Shown: positions 51,942 through 60,706 of the stretch, in pieces | Numbering within the stretch: position 1 is the first letter of the stretch | Layout: each line of letters begins with the position of its first letter | Assembly (NCBI GenBank): GCA_964439395.1 | Contig: CAYTNV010000003.1 | Span: forward strand, 1-64,000 | Direction of reading: 5' to 3' | DNA from: JAUUSJ01 sp964439395 | Lineage (GTDB): Bacteria; Bacillota; Clostridia; Lachnospirales; Lachnospiraceae | DNA length: 64,000 nt | Made by a program: the position numbers and the translations under genes | Notes under the pieces: generated by a model | Database searches by the model: none | What the model saw: the letters and a program-made list of their open reading frames with translations, nothing else | What the model was told of the DNA's origin: nothing

Positions 51942-53470
51942 ACTAGAATTCTTACTGTTGGTATGATAATTGTAATTTCTACTGCAAATAATAAGATTGA
52001 CAAAAAATAACATATATATGCTAAAGATAGTTTTTGTCCATCTGCTAAATTATATGGTTTTATCCAAAAGCAAATATTTTCTTCGCTATAATTTTTTGCT
52101 TTATCTTTCGCTTTTAGTTTTATCTCCCATTTTCCATAATTCTTCACCATAAAAACAATACTATCTTGTTTTATATTTTGTATCTCTTGTCCATTTAATA
52201 ATATAGCTAGAATTTGATCAGAAGAATCCTTTAATGATAGCTTTATCTCTCGCTCGCTATAATAGATTTCTCCATCTTGAATTCCTTCTATCTCCCATTC
52301 TGGTTTCGCTCTGTCTAAGACAAAATGAAGAGAAGGCATCTGATTTATATTTCCTGCTGAATCTCTCACCGTCAACATTATATTTTTTCTTCCATCTGTC
52401 CATAAATTTTTATCGCTTGAATCTAGAGTAATCTGTCTATCCCTATATTCATACTTTGCATTCTTTCCATTTATTAGACAAGATATGATGGAAACATTTT
52501 TTTGATTCTGAAGTAATATTTTTATATTGGGGATATAATTCATATAAGGCTTTATATCCGACTGTACCTCAAATTTTGTCCCTGTCTGATTTAGAAAAAA
52601 TGATAATGCTTTTCTTGTCTCATTCCCAAACCGATCTTTAGCAATTGCTTGTATCTTATATTTGCCGTCCTGATTAATATTATAAAATTCTAATTCTAGC
52701 CTATTTATATTTTCTTTTCTATAGGTTGCTTCTATCTTTTGTTCTTTCGTCTCCTCTATAAGAGAAACGATACTTTGTTCTAAATCTAAATTTTCATCTT
52801 CCAGTATGACAATAATAGAAACTGCCTCCCTCTTATTTGCATATGGTGTCACACCTTCTATCTTAATAATTGGTTTTTTCTTATCTTCTTTTATCTGATT
52901 TTGTTCTACGTAATCTTCTATCTGTTTCTCGCTACTCGTTTCATCTATATTTCTTTCTTCTTTTAAATCTTCAATATTCTTTTCAATCATTTCTATTTTT
53001 TCCTGATTTCTTTCATCTATCTTCTGTCTCTCAAAATCACTATCTTCTTCATTTTTTGTTTTCTTTCTGTGGACAATTTTTTCTACCGTACTTGTCTTTT
53101 TTCCCTCCCAATCGATTGCCCAAGCTCGAATAGTGACATCACCAAACGGAGTAAAATAAAATGCGACATTATATTGTCCCTCTTTTTTCTCTCTTGGCGA
53201 TTCCTCCTGCCAAAAACTTTTCCTCGTTACAGTTTCTCCTTCTTCTTCTATACAGAGAACTTCACAGTGTATTATTGTAATTGGATTTGGACTCTGAATA
53301 GATATACATATTTCCATCTGAGTATTTACTTTTCCATCCCAAATAATATCTTCTATCACAAGTTGTCCTTTCTCCAAAAACGCAGCCTTCCCATCTATCT
53401 TGATACAACTTAATAAGCCTATACAGTATATCCCTAAAATACTTAATATATAAGCTTGACTAAGACGCAT
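51932..53470 (-). CDS. Membrane-anchored surface protein with Ig-like domains
   Basis: 512 residues from ATG 53470, which overlaps the kinase stop by 11 bp with GGGAG just upstream. A signal/anchor (MRLSQAYILSILGIYCIGLL then SC, perhaps a lipobox), a beta-rich region, a Glu/Lys-rich charged spacer (around residues 150-215), at least three Ig-like units (IKIEGVTPYANKREAVSIIV; KFEVQSDIKPYMNYIPN; PEWEIEGIQDGEIYYSEREI), and a C-terminal membrane helix (LAYICYFLSILLFAVEITII). No known family by name. Its gene order and coupling suggest it works with, or is a substrate or ligand partner of, the kinase. Confidence 0.75.
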   Translation of the reverse strand: MRLSQAYILSILGIYCIGLLSCIKIDGKAAFLEKGQLVIEDIIWDGKVNTQMEICISIQSPNPITIIHCEVLCIEEEGETVTRKSFWQEESPREKKEGQYNVAFYFTPFGDVTIRAWAIDWEGKKTSTVEKIVHRKKTKNEEDSDFERQKIDERNQEKIEMIEKNIEDLKEERNIDETSSEKQIEDYVEQNQIKEDKKKPIIKIEGVTPYANKREAVSIIVILEDENLDLEQSIVSLIEETKEQKIEATYRKENINRLELEFYNINQDGKYKIQAIAKDRFGNETRKALSFFLNQTGTKFEVQSDIKPYMNYIPNIKILLQNQKNVSIISCLINGKNAKYEYRDRQITLDSSDKNLWTDGRKNIMLTVRDSAGNINQMPSLHFVLDRAKPEWEIEGIQDGEIYYSEREIKLSLKDSSDQILAILLNGQEIQNIKQDSIVFMVKNYGKWEIKLKAKDKAKNYSEENICFWIKPYNLADGQKLSLAYICYFLSILLFAVEITIIIPTVRILVKD

Positions 53471-55361
53471 CCATCTCCCGTTCTCTTTGCGTCCTCTCCC
53501 CAATTTCCTCCTCCAGTAAGAAAAACTTCTCACTCTGTTCTACCTTTAACAGCAATGCCTTATCATAAATAGCTCTCGCCTTATCTAAATCTCCCTCGAT
53601 ATGTAAGAGAAAAAGACCATATTCACTATAAAGCTCCACATCCTTTGGATATAACTCTATCAATGTCTCTAACTCTTCCTTTAGTCTTCTCATCTTAACT
53701 TTTCTTTCTGTTAGAGAAAACCACTCGTTCTCTAACATAATTCTCGTCAGAAAAAATTCTTTTTTCTTCCACTCTAATTGTTCTTCATATGTTGTTAAAC
53801 TTTCCAATTGTTTTACACATGCTATCTGCATCTTGACATACTCTCTCTCCTCTTCTTTATCTGGATTTTCTTCCATCTTTATCCAATAAGATAAAGCATT
53901 CTCATAGAATATTTTTTTGTCCTCTCTCAAATTCTTTCCTTCTTTTTCTAAATATTCTATCTCTTTTTTTACTTTCTCTACCTGTGCTATCCACTCGCTT
54001 TTTATCGATGAAAAATCTTCTATTTGCTCATAAAATTTCATTAAAGAGAGCCTTCCCTCTATACATATTCTTGATATAGATAAGCTATCCAAATAACTGG
54101 TAATTTCAAAAAGTAGTCTTTTTGTATCTTCCCTCGCCTTCTTACATAGTCCATTTTTTTGAAGCAATCTTTTGTACTGTTTGGCTATCGCAAAACTAGA
54201 ATAATCTAGATATTGTTCTATCTCACTCTCTGGTATATTTATATTCTGTCCTATAAAAATCAATTGAACATAAGATTTTCCGATTAAGAAAAAAATATCT
54301 TCTCTATTTTTTTCCTGTCTGTCTATCATTTCTCCTTCTAACCGTCTAGATAACCAAGTAAGCGTTTTTATCTCTTCTCGTATGCCTCTCTCTATACTAT
54401 ACCTTAATATCTTATTGTAAACTTCATTATTTTTCTTTTTTACATCCTCTCCCTCCTCTATATATTTTATGATTTTCCCCATATCCCACCCTTGCTCTAT
54501 CCTCTTTTCTAGCTCTTGTACTTGCTGTTCATAAATAATTTTTCTTCTTCTCTCTTTTTGTCTATCGTAAATAATGCTGCTAAAAAAGAGAATTGCTAAT
54601 CCTAAAATCAGAATTATTCTCTTGATTTTTCTCTTTTTTTTATTTTTCGCTCTCCTTAATGCCTTCCATATATTTTTTACTGAGTCGTATCTCTCCTCCC
54701 TCTTTGTGGCAGTACATTTTCTAATAATCTGTACGAAATCTTGCTCTCGACAGTTTTCTAGTTTATCCTCCCCTCCTAAAAAAACACAAAATACCCTCCC
54801 TATCGTATAGATATCTGTTCTTTGATCTGTCTGTCCCATATTTCCAAATTGTTCTGGAGCTGCAAAACCTTTTGTTCCAAGAAGTATCGTATCCTCCCTT
54901 TGTCCATCCTTATATTCCCTAGCTGCCCCAAAATCTATCAATGCCAATCTTCCATCTCTTAATAAAATCAGATTATCTGGTTTTAAATCCCGATAAATAA
55001 TCGCTGGAATTCTACTATGTAAATATAGAAACATTTCACAAATCTGGTTTCCAAAAGAATATACTTCCTTCATACTTAAATTTCTTTTTTCTAAAATCTC
55101 TCCTAAATTCTCTCCCTCCATATAACTCATAACAAGAAAAGGAAAAGAATCTCTGCTTCCCTCATCCAGCACTCTTGGAAACTGTTCATAGGAAAGTTTT
55201 CTCAAAATATAAATCTCCTGCCTCGCAGTTATCTCCTGTTTATATTCCTTAATAACGACTTCACACTGCCCTATCTTATCCCACGCCAAGTAGACAATCC
55301 CACTTCCTCCTCGCCCAATTTGTTTTGTCTCCTCGTAACGTTCCTTCCAAATGAGTCCCAT
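53460..55361 (-). CDS. Membrane Ser/Thr protein kinase with C-terminal helical repeats
   Basis: 633 residues. Hanks-type kinase domain (1-235): glycine loop IGRGGSGIVYLAWD, ATP Lys in VVIKEYK, catalytic loop IIYRDLKPDNLIL (Tyr in place of the usual His of HRD), DFG in ALIDFGAAREY, and GTKGFAAPEQFG. A basic stretch and one membrane helix (about residues 247-265, IILILGLAILFFSS) follow, then about 360 residues of helical repeats outside, with TPR-like LIELYPKDVELYSEYGLFLL near the end. There are no PASTA domains, unlike PrkC. No partner phosphatase is adjacent. Transcribed from a consensus promoter and coupled to the Ig-like gene. Confidence 0.9.
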   Translation of the reverse strand: MGLIWKERYEETKQIGRGGSGIVYLAWDKIGQCEVVIKEYKQEITARQEIYILRKLSYEQFPRVLDEGSRDSFPFLVMSYMEGENLGEILEKRNLSMKEVYSFGNQICEMFLYLHSRIPAIIYRDLKPDNLILLRDGRLALIDFGAAREYKDGQREDTILLGTKGFAAPEQFGNMGQTDQRTDIYTIGRVFCVFLGGEDKLENCREQDFVQIIRKCTATKREERYDSVKNIWKALRRAKNKKKRKIKRIILILGLAILFFSSIIYDRQKERRRKIIYEQQVQELEKRIEQGWDMGKIIKYIEEGEDVKKKNNEVYNKILRYSIERGIREEIKTLTWLSRRLEGEMIDRQEKNREDIFFLIGKSYVQLIFIGQNINIPESEIEQYLDYSSFAIAKQYKRLLQKNGLCKKAREDTKRLLFEITSYLDSLSISRICIEGRLSLMKFYEQIEDFSSIKSEWIAQVEKVKKEIEYLEKEGKNLREDKKIFYENALSYWIKMEENPDKEEEREYVKMQIACVKQLESLTTYEEQLEWKKKEFFLTRIMLENEWFSLTERKVKMRRLKEELETLIELYPKDVELYSEYGLFLLHIEGDLDKARAIYDKALLLKVEQSEKFFLLEEEIGERTQREREMDAS

Positions 55362-55433
55362 GCCTCTTCAATGCCCTCTCTTTTCATCACTCTCGTATAA
55401 ACCTTTTTAGATATATTTTCTTGTTTTTCCAAT

Positions 55434-55462
55434 ATTATACATTTTTTACTTTTTCTTGTCAA
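55434..55462 (-). promoter_or_regulatory. Consensus sigma-A promoter of the kinase operon
   Basis: Leftward TTGACA (55457-55462), 17 bp, TATAAT (55434-55439): both hexamers perfect. It starts a transcript about 65-70 nt upstream of the kinase start codon. Confidence 0.92.
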
Positions 55463-55561
55463 TTGTTTTTTTGTTTTTATTCGAATATTTTCTTTTCATC
55501 TGTTCATACTAAAAATCACGGTGGCATATTAGAGTAAAGCTAGTGCAAAGGAGAAATGAAA

Positions 55562-55984
55562 ATGAATCAATACTATACTTTTATTAAATATCTATTTTTA
55601 TTTTTTACTGGTGGCATTGGATATTATTATTTAGAAATTTGGTATCGCGGTACCTCTCATTATTCTATGCTTATTTGTGGTGGACTTTGTTTTCTTTTCA
55701 TTGGAGGTCTTAATGAACAAAATTATTTTACATTTTCTTTTTTCCAACAAATGTTACTTGGATCAATTATTATCACTACACTAGAACTCTTTACAGGCAT
55801 TTTAGTCAATCGAATTCTTCACTTAAATGTATGGAATTATGAAGGACTTCCCTTCAATTTTCTCGGACAGATTTGTCTGTCGTACTCTACTCTCTGGTTT
55901 TTTCTATCTGCAATTATTATTGTACTGGATGATTACTTGCGCGTTCTCTTCTTTTTAGAAGCACCCCCTACTTATTTTTTTTAG
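55562..55984 (+). CDS. CmpB-like small membrane protein
   Basis: 140 residues with four predicted membrane helices. It matches the putative ABC-transporter permease family CmpB (DUF1113-type): FTGGIGYYYLEIWYRG at the start, ELFTGILVNRILHLNVWNYE in the middle, and FNFLGQICLSYSTLWFFLS near the end. Members are common in Lachnospiraceae, function unproven. ATG 55562 is preferred because GGAG is 8 bases upstream; an ATG at 55556 is too close to it. Confidence 0.8.
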   Translation: MNQYYTFIKYLFLFFTGGIGYYYLEIWYRGTSHYSMLICGGLCFLFIGGLNEQNYFTFSFFQQMLLGSIIITTLELFTGILVNRILHLNVWNYEGLPFNFLGQICLSYSTLWFFLSAIIIVLDDYLRVLFFLEAPPTYFF

Positions 55985-56011
55985 CAAGCCTAGAATAAGC
56001 AAAATCTAAAC

Positions 56012-56040
56012 TTGTCAAGCCTTTCTATTTCGTGTATGAT
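56012..56040 (+). promoter_or_regulatory. Sigma-A promoter of argH
   Basis: TTGTCA (56012-56017), 17 bp, TATGAT (56035-56040), about 95 bp upstream of the argH start codon. I see no good ARG box on it. Confidence 0.75.
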
Positions 56041-56133
56041 AACATATGAGAAGCTGTAAAATGAACAGACTCTCCTATATATAAAAATTATAAATTATAA
56101 AAAATATAATTATAGAAAGGTTAGGTATAAATT

Positions 56134-57513
56134 ATGGCACAATTATGGGGTGGTCGTTTCACAAAAGAAACAGATCAACTTGTTTATCGTTTTAACGCGT
56201 CTATCACATTCGATCAAAAACTACTCACTCAAGATATTAGGGGAAGTATCGCTCATGTTACTATGCTTTCCTCTGTCGGTATTTTGACAGAAGAAGAAAA
56301 ATACGCTATTATCGGCGGCTTAGAGGGAATTTTAGCAGATGTAGAAAATGGAATTCTCACTATTACAGAAGAATATGAAGACGTTCACAGTTTTGTGGAG
56401 GCAAACTTAATCGACCGAATCGGAGACGCTGGCAAAAAACTTCATACTGGAAGAAGCCGAAATGACCAGGTCGCTCTCGATATGAAACTCTATGTAAGAG
56501 ACGAAATTACACAATTAAAGGGACTTCTCGTCACTCTTATGAATACTCTTCATAATATTATGAAAAATAATATTGATACATTTATGCCAGGTTTTACCCA
56601 TCTCCAAAAAGCACAGCCTTTAACTCTTGCTCATCATATCGGAGCATATATGGAAATGTTTAAGAGAGATTATAGCCGTCTTTGCGATATTTATAAGAGA
56701 ATGAATCTTTGTCCACTTGGCGCTGGTGCACTCGCTGGAACAACATATCCTCTCGACCGCAATCAGACTGCTGCCCTTCTTGACTTTGACGGACCGACTC
56801 TAAATAGTATGGACTCTGTATCTGACCGAGACTATATTATTGAGCTTTTGGATGCTCTTTGTCTTATCATGATGCATTTATCTCGTTTTTGCGAAGAAAT
56901 TATTATTTGGAACACAAATGAATATCAGTTTGTCGAGATTGATGATACATATAGTACGGGAAGTAGTATTATGCCACAAAAGAAAAATCCTGATATTGCA
57001 GAATTAATTCGAGGAAAAACAGGTCGCGTCTACGGCGCACTTATTTCGATGCTCACCACTATGAAGGGTATTCCTCTCGCATACAATAAAGACATGCAAG
57101 AAGATAAAGAATTCACCTTCGACGCAATCGATACAGCAAAAGGATGCATCCTCTTATTTAATGGTATGATGGAATCTATGACTTTCAAAAAAGACCGCAT
57201 GGAGGCGAGTGCAGCAAATGGATTCACAAATGCCACAGATGCGGCAGATTATTTAGTAAATAAAGGAGTTCCTTTCCGTGATGCACATGGAATCGTAGGA
57301 CAGCTTGTTCTTTTTTGTATCGACAAAGGACTCTCTCTTGATGAGATGACATTAGAAGAATATAAGACAATTAGCCCTGTATTTGAAGAAGATGTATATG
57401 ATGCCATCTCTATAAAAACTTGCGTAGAGAAGCGAAATACAATCGGTGCTCCTGGACAAGAAGCTATGAGACAAGTTATCGCCGTTAACGAGAAATATCT
57501 TGCCTCCTTATAA
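56134..57513 (+). CDS. argH: Argininosuccinate lyase
   Basis: 459 residues, fumarase/aspartase superfamily; splits argininosuccinate into arginine and fumarate, the last step of the pathway. Signature GSSIMPQKKNPDIAELIRGK (superfamily loop with the catalytic Ser), THLQKAQPLTLAHHIGAYM and TGRSRNDQVALDM. N-terminus MAQLWGGRFTKETDQLV is typical. It is followed 95 bp later by the NFACT gene, possibly in the same transcript. Confidence 0.97.
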   Translation: MAQLWGGRFTKETDQLVYRFNASITFDQKLLTQDIRGSIAHVTMLSSVGILTEEEKYAIIGGLEGILADVENGILTITEEYEDVHSFVEANLIDRIGDAGKKLHTGRSRNDQVALDMKLYVRDEITQLKGLLVTLMNTLHNIMKNNIDTFMPGFTHLQKAQPLTLAHHIGAYMEMFKRDYSRLCDIYKRMNLCPLGAGALAGTTYPLDRNQTAALLDFDGPTLNSMDSVSDRDYIIELLDALCLIMMHLSRFCEEIIIWNTNEYQFVEIDDTYSTGSSIMPQKKNPDIAELIRGKTGRVYGALISMLTTMKGIPLAYNKDMQEDKEFTFDAIDTAKGCILLFNGMMESMTFKKDRMEASAANGFTNATDAADYLVNKGVPFRDAHGIVGQLVLFCIDKGLSLDEMTLEEYKTISPVFEEDVYDAISIKTCVEKRNTIGAPGQEAMRQVIAVNEKYLASL

Positions 57514-57607
57514 TAAAATTTAAGATAATTCTAAAAAATATGCAGAGCATAAAACACGATATACCCTGCGAGTATCATATAAAACAAATAGAAATGGAGG
57601 GATTATT

Positions 57608-59350
57608 ATGGCTTTTGACGGTTTTGTCATTTCCAACATAGTCCACGAATTAAAAACATGTCTATGTGGAGGAAGAATTTATAAAATTTATCAACCAGAG
57701 ACAGATGAAATTATTCTCGTAATAAAAAATAAACCAGAAACTCATCGACTTTTTCTCTCTGCCGATGCCAGTCTTCCTCTCATATATTTGACAACAAAAA
57801 ACAAGACAAATCCAATGCAGGCACCAAATTTTTGTATGCTTCTCCGCAAGCATATCTCAAATGGTCGCATTATTGATATTAAACAGCCAGGACTTGAGCG
57901 CATTATCGAGATTGATATTGAACATTTAAATGAACTCGGTGATGTCTGCTTGAAAAAATTAATCATCGAGATTATGGGAAAACATAGTAATATTATTTTT
58001 ACTGACAGTGAAAATATGATTTTAGATAGTATTAAACATATATCCAGTCAAGTAAGCTCTGTGAGAGAAGTTCTCCCAGGTCGTATTTATGTACTTCCTC
58101 CAAATCAAAAAAAGGAAAATCCACTCTCTTTTACTTATGATTATTTAAAAAACATTGTCATGCAAAAACCTCTTCCAGTTGGCAAAGCAATTTATACATC
58201 CTTTACTGGAGTCAGCCCACTTTTGGCAAATGAAATTTGTCACCGCGCAAATATTGATGCTTCTGCCTCGACTCAATCTTTAGAGGAAGAAAAAAAGAAA
58301 GAAATTTATGAAATTATGAGTGATTTTTCTCATCTTATAACTGAGCATAAATATCATCCAAATATTATTTATAGTGGGACAGCTCCAATCGAATTTTCTT
58401 GTTTTTATCTAAGTTGTTATGAAGATTTAGAGGAGAAAGAATTTTCCTCTATCTCGGAGGTTTTAGAAAATTATTATGCGAAAAAAAATCAATTGACTCT
58501 CATCCGTCAAAAATCATCTGACCTTCGAAAAATCGTATCCACTGCTCTCGAACGCACAAGCAAAAAATACGATTTACAACTTAGTCAACTAAAATCCACC
58601 GAAAAACGAGATAAATATAAAATTTACGGAGAGCTATTAAATGTATACGGATATAACTTAGAGGAGGGAGCTGATAAACTTACCTGTCTTAATTATTATA
58701 CAAACGAAGAGATTATAATTCCTCTTGACAAGACATTAACAGCTCAGGAAAATTCTCAAAAATACTTTGCCCGCTATAATAAATTAAAGAGAACCTACGA
58801 GGCACTCTCTACTTTGACCTTAGAGACAAAATCAGAACTTGAACATCTAGAATCTATTATGACCTCTCTCGATATTGCTCTAGAGCAAGAAGATTTAGTT
58901 CAACTCAAAGAAGAGCTTATTCAGTACGGTTATATAAAAAAAAGAGGAAGAAATAAAAAGAAAGAGAAAATTACGAGTAAGCCTTTTCACTATATTTCAT
59001 CAGACGGTTTTCATATGTACGTCGGTAAAAATAATTTCCAAAATGAAGAGCTCACCTTTAAATTTGCAAACGGAAAAGATATGTGGTTTCATGCAAAAGG
59101 AATGGCAGGCTCTCACGTTATCGTCAAGCTAGAAAAGGCTTCTGAGCTTCCAGATCATACTTATGAAGAGGCAGGTAGACTTGCCGCCTATTACTCAAAA
59201 GGCAGACAAGCGCCAAAAGTAGAAATCGACTATACAGAGCGCAAAAATTTAAAAAAACCACCAAACGCAAAGCCAGGCTTTGTTATTTATCACACCAATT
59301 ACTCTCTGCTAATTGAGCCAGATATATCGGACATTCAATTAGCAGAATAA
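57608..59350 (+). CDS. rqcH: Rqc2 homologue RqcH (NFACT family)
   Basis: 580 residues. NFACT-N (MAFDGFVISNIVHELKTCLC, RIYKIYQPETDEIIL), a central helix-hairpin-helix and coiled coil (residues 290-430), and NFACT-R near the C-terminus (FHYISSDGFHMYVGKNNFQN, MWFHAKGMAGSHVIVKLEKA). Bacterial RqcH binds obstructed 50S subunits and directs C-terminal alanine tailing that marks the nascent chain for decay. Earlier annotations call members fibronectin-binding proteins. Ribosome site GGAGGG before the ATG. Confidence 0.94.
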   Translation: MAFDGFVISNIVHELKTCLCGGRIYKIYQPETDEIILVIKNKPETHRLFLSADASLPLIYLTTKNKTNPMQAPNFCMLLRKHISNGRIIDIKQPGLERIIEIDIEHLNELGDVCLKKLIIEIMGKHSNIIFTDSENMILDSIKHISSQVSSVREVLPGRIYVLPPNQKKENPLSFTYDYLKNIVMQKPLPVGKAIYTSFTGVSPLLANEICHRANIDASASTQSLEEEKKKEIYEIMSDFSHLITEHKYHPNIIYSGTAPIEFSCFYLSCYEDLEEKEFSSISEVLENYYAKKNQLTLIRQKSSDLRKIVSTALERTSKKYDLQLSQLKSTEKRDKYKIYGELLNVYGYNLEEGADKLTCLNYYTNEEIIIPLDKTLTAQENSQKYFARYNKLKRTYEALSTLTLETKSELEHLESIMTSLDIALEQEDLVQLKEELIQYGYIKKRGRNKKKEKITSKPFHYISSDGFHMYVGKNNFQNEELTFKFANGKDMWFHAKGMAGSHVIVKLEKASELPDHTYEEAGRLAAYYSKGRQAPKVEIDYTERKNLKKPPNAKPGFVIYHTNYSLLIEPDISDIQLAE

Positions 59351-59383
59351 AAATTAATCTAATGGATTCCATAACATAGCTAA

Positions 59384-59487
59384 AAAGAGGATATTGAAAA
59401 ATATAAAATTCTAACAAAATATATTTCTGAATTATTTCAGCGATATCAATATATTGTTTGAGAAATTTATTTTACAATATCCTCTTT
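59384..59487 (-). terminator. Long-range inverted repeat between rqcH and the TPR gene
   Basis: AAAGAGGATATTG (59384-59396) and CAATATCCTCTTT (59475-59487) are perfect complements 78 bp apart. Leftward the stem ends in TTTTT. Possible terminator for the TPR gene, though the loop is unusually long. Confidence 0.4.
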
Positions 59488-59522
59488 CAGCGTTTGTTAT
59501 TTCAGATAATAAAAATAGTTCA

Positions 59523-60536
59523 CTATTCGATTTTACATCTCTCCTTTTTAATCATAATTTCTAATCTTGTCGTAAAAGGAAGTTCATTTTCTAGTAACTC
59601 CTCGTATAAAATCTTCGCATCTTCATAATTACCAGTTTTATAATACTGGTCTGCCATAAGTTTCTTCACTTCTAAAACCTTTTCTACTTCTCCTGCATTC
59701 TCATAGTACGCAATCGCACTCTCATAATCACCAACTTCATAGCATTGTTCCGCTAACTTTATCTGAGCCATATGTATACCAGAACTATTTTCTATCTTTT
59801 CATACCATTCTATCGCCTCTTCGTATTTTCCATCGCTGTAGCAAGAAAATGCCATCGCCTCCGCCGCTTTATGATAGCCATCTTCATCTCCTATCGCCTC
59901 ATAATATCTCGCAGCCTCTTCATATTCTTTATTTTCATAATACTGACTGGCTATTTTCTCTTGTGTATTTAAAATTTCTTCCTCATTCCCAGAAAATTCA
60001 TACCATTTTATCGCATTTTCATAGTCTTCGCTATTATAATATTGGCTGGCTATTTCATTTATATGTTCTGAATCTACTTGATCAATCATTAACTCATAAC
60101 GTCTCGCAGCCTCTTCGTACTCGCCACTGTCATAATAATAATCCGCAATGGCACGATTGGACATATTGCTATATTCCTCTTGTCCAGTTTTATTTCCGAC
60201 AATTGCAGCTTTATCGTATAAGAACATCGCCTCATCGTATCTTTTCTGACTATAAAGATTCTGGGCAAGAGAATATAAAAGACAAGGAGCTTGCATTATT
60301 CCAAATATAACGATAAATAAAATAAAAAAAACACCAAATAAACTTAAACCTCTTTTTCTCCTTTTCTCTTTCTTTTTTCTTTCCTTTTTTATCTGTTCCG
60401 CTTCTTCTAGTCTCTCAAAAACAGCCAATACCGGTGTATCTTTTGAGCTATCCTCTCCTTGAGAATCATAATATAAATGGGAACTTACCTCTTGCTTGTC
60501 CATATAATTTGCATATATATTTTTTGTACCTTTCAT
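59523..60536 (-). CDS. Membrane-anchored TPR protein
   Basis: 337 residues: a cytoplasmic start, a highly basic stretch (KKERKKKEKRRKRG), one membrane helix at about residues 68-88, then a run of degenerate TPR units of about 33 residues, each containing YY..EYEEA..YE or close variants (for example YYENKEYEEAARYYEAIGDE, CYEVGDYESAIAYYENAGEV). About seven repeats fill the extracytoplasmic part. Function unknown; TPRs usually bind other proteins. It stands alone between converging rqcH and the surface-carbohydrate genes. Confidence 0.85.
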   Translation of the reverse strand: MKGTKNIYANYMDKQEVSSHLYYDSQGEDSSKDTPVLAVFERLEEAEQIKKERKKKEKRRKRGLSLFGVFFILFIVIFGIMQAPCLLYSLAQNLYSQKRYDEAMFLYDKAAIVGNKTGQEEYSNMSNRAIADYYYDSGEYEEAARRYELMIDQVDSEHINEIASQYYNSEDYENAIKWYEFSGNEEEILNTQEKIASQYYENKEYEEAARYYEAIGDEDGYHKAAEAMAFSCYSDGKYEEAIEWYEKIENSSGIHMAQIKLAEQCYEVGDYESAIAYYENAGEVEKVLEVKKLMADQYYKTGNYEDAKILYEELLENELPFTTRLEIMIKKERCKIE

Positions 60537-60664
60537 ACTGTCTTCTGCTGCTCCTTCCCATATATTGATTAAGATTTTCCCCTTTTTCCCTATTATTCGC
60601 TTTTACTATAATACAAAATCTTTTCTTTTTCCAGTATATTAATTTCAGAAAATTTGCCTTGATA

Positions 60665-60700
60665 TAAAAAACTCCCGCCATGCTTTCACATAGCAGGAGT
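60665..60700 (-). terminator. Terminator of the aldolase operon
   Basis: Leftward ACTCCTGCTATG, loop TGAAAG, CATGGCGGGAGT, then TTTTTTAT; two G-U pairs in a 12 bp stem. Sits just after the aldolase stop. Confidence 0.88.
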
Positions 60701-60706
60701 CCTCCT

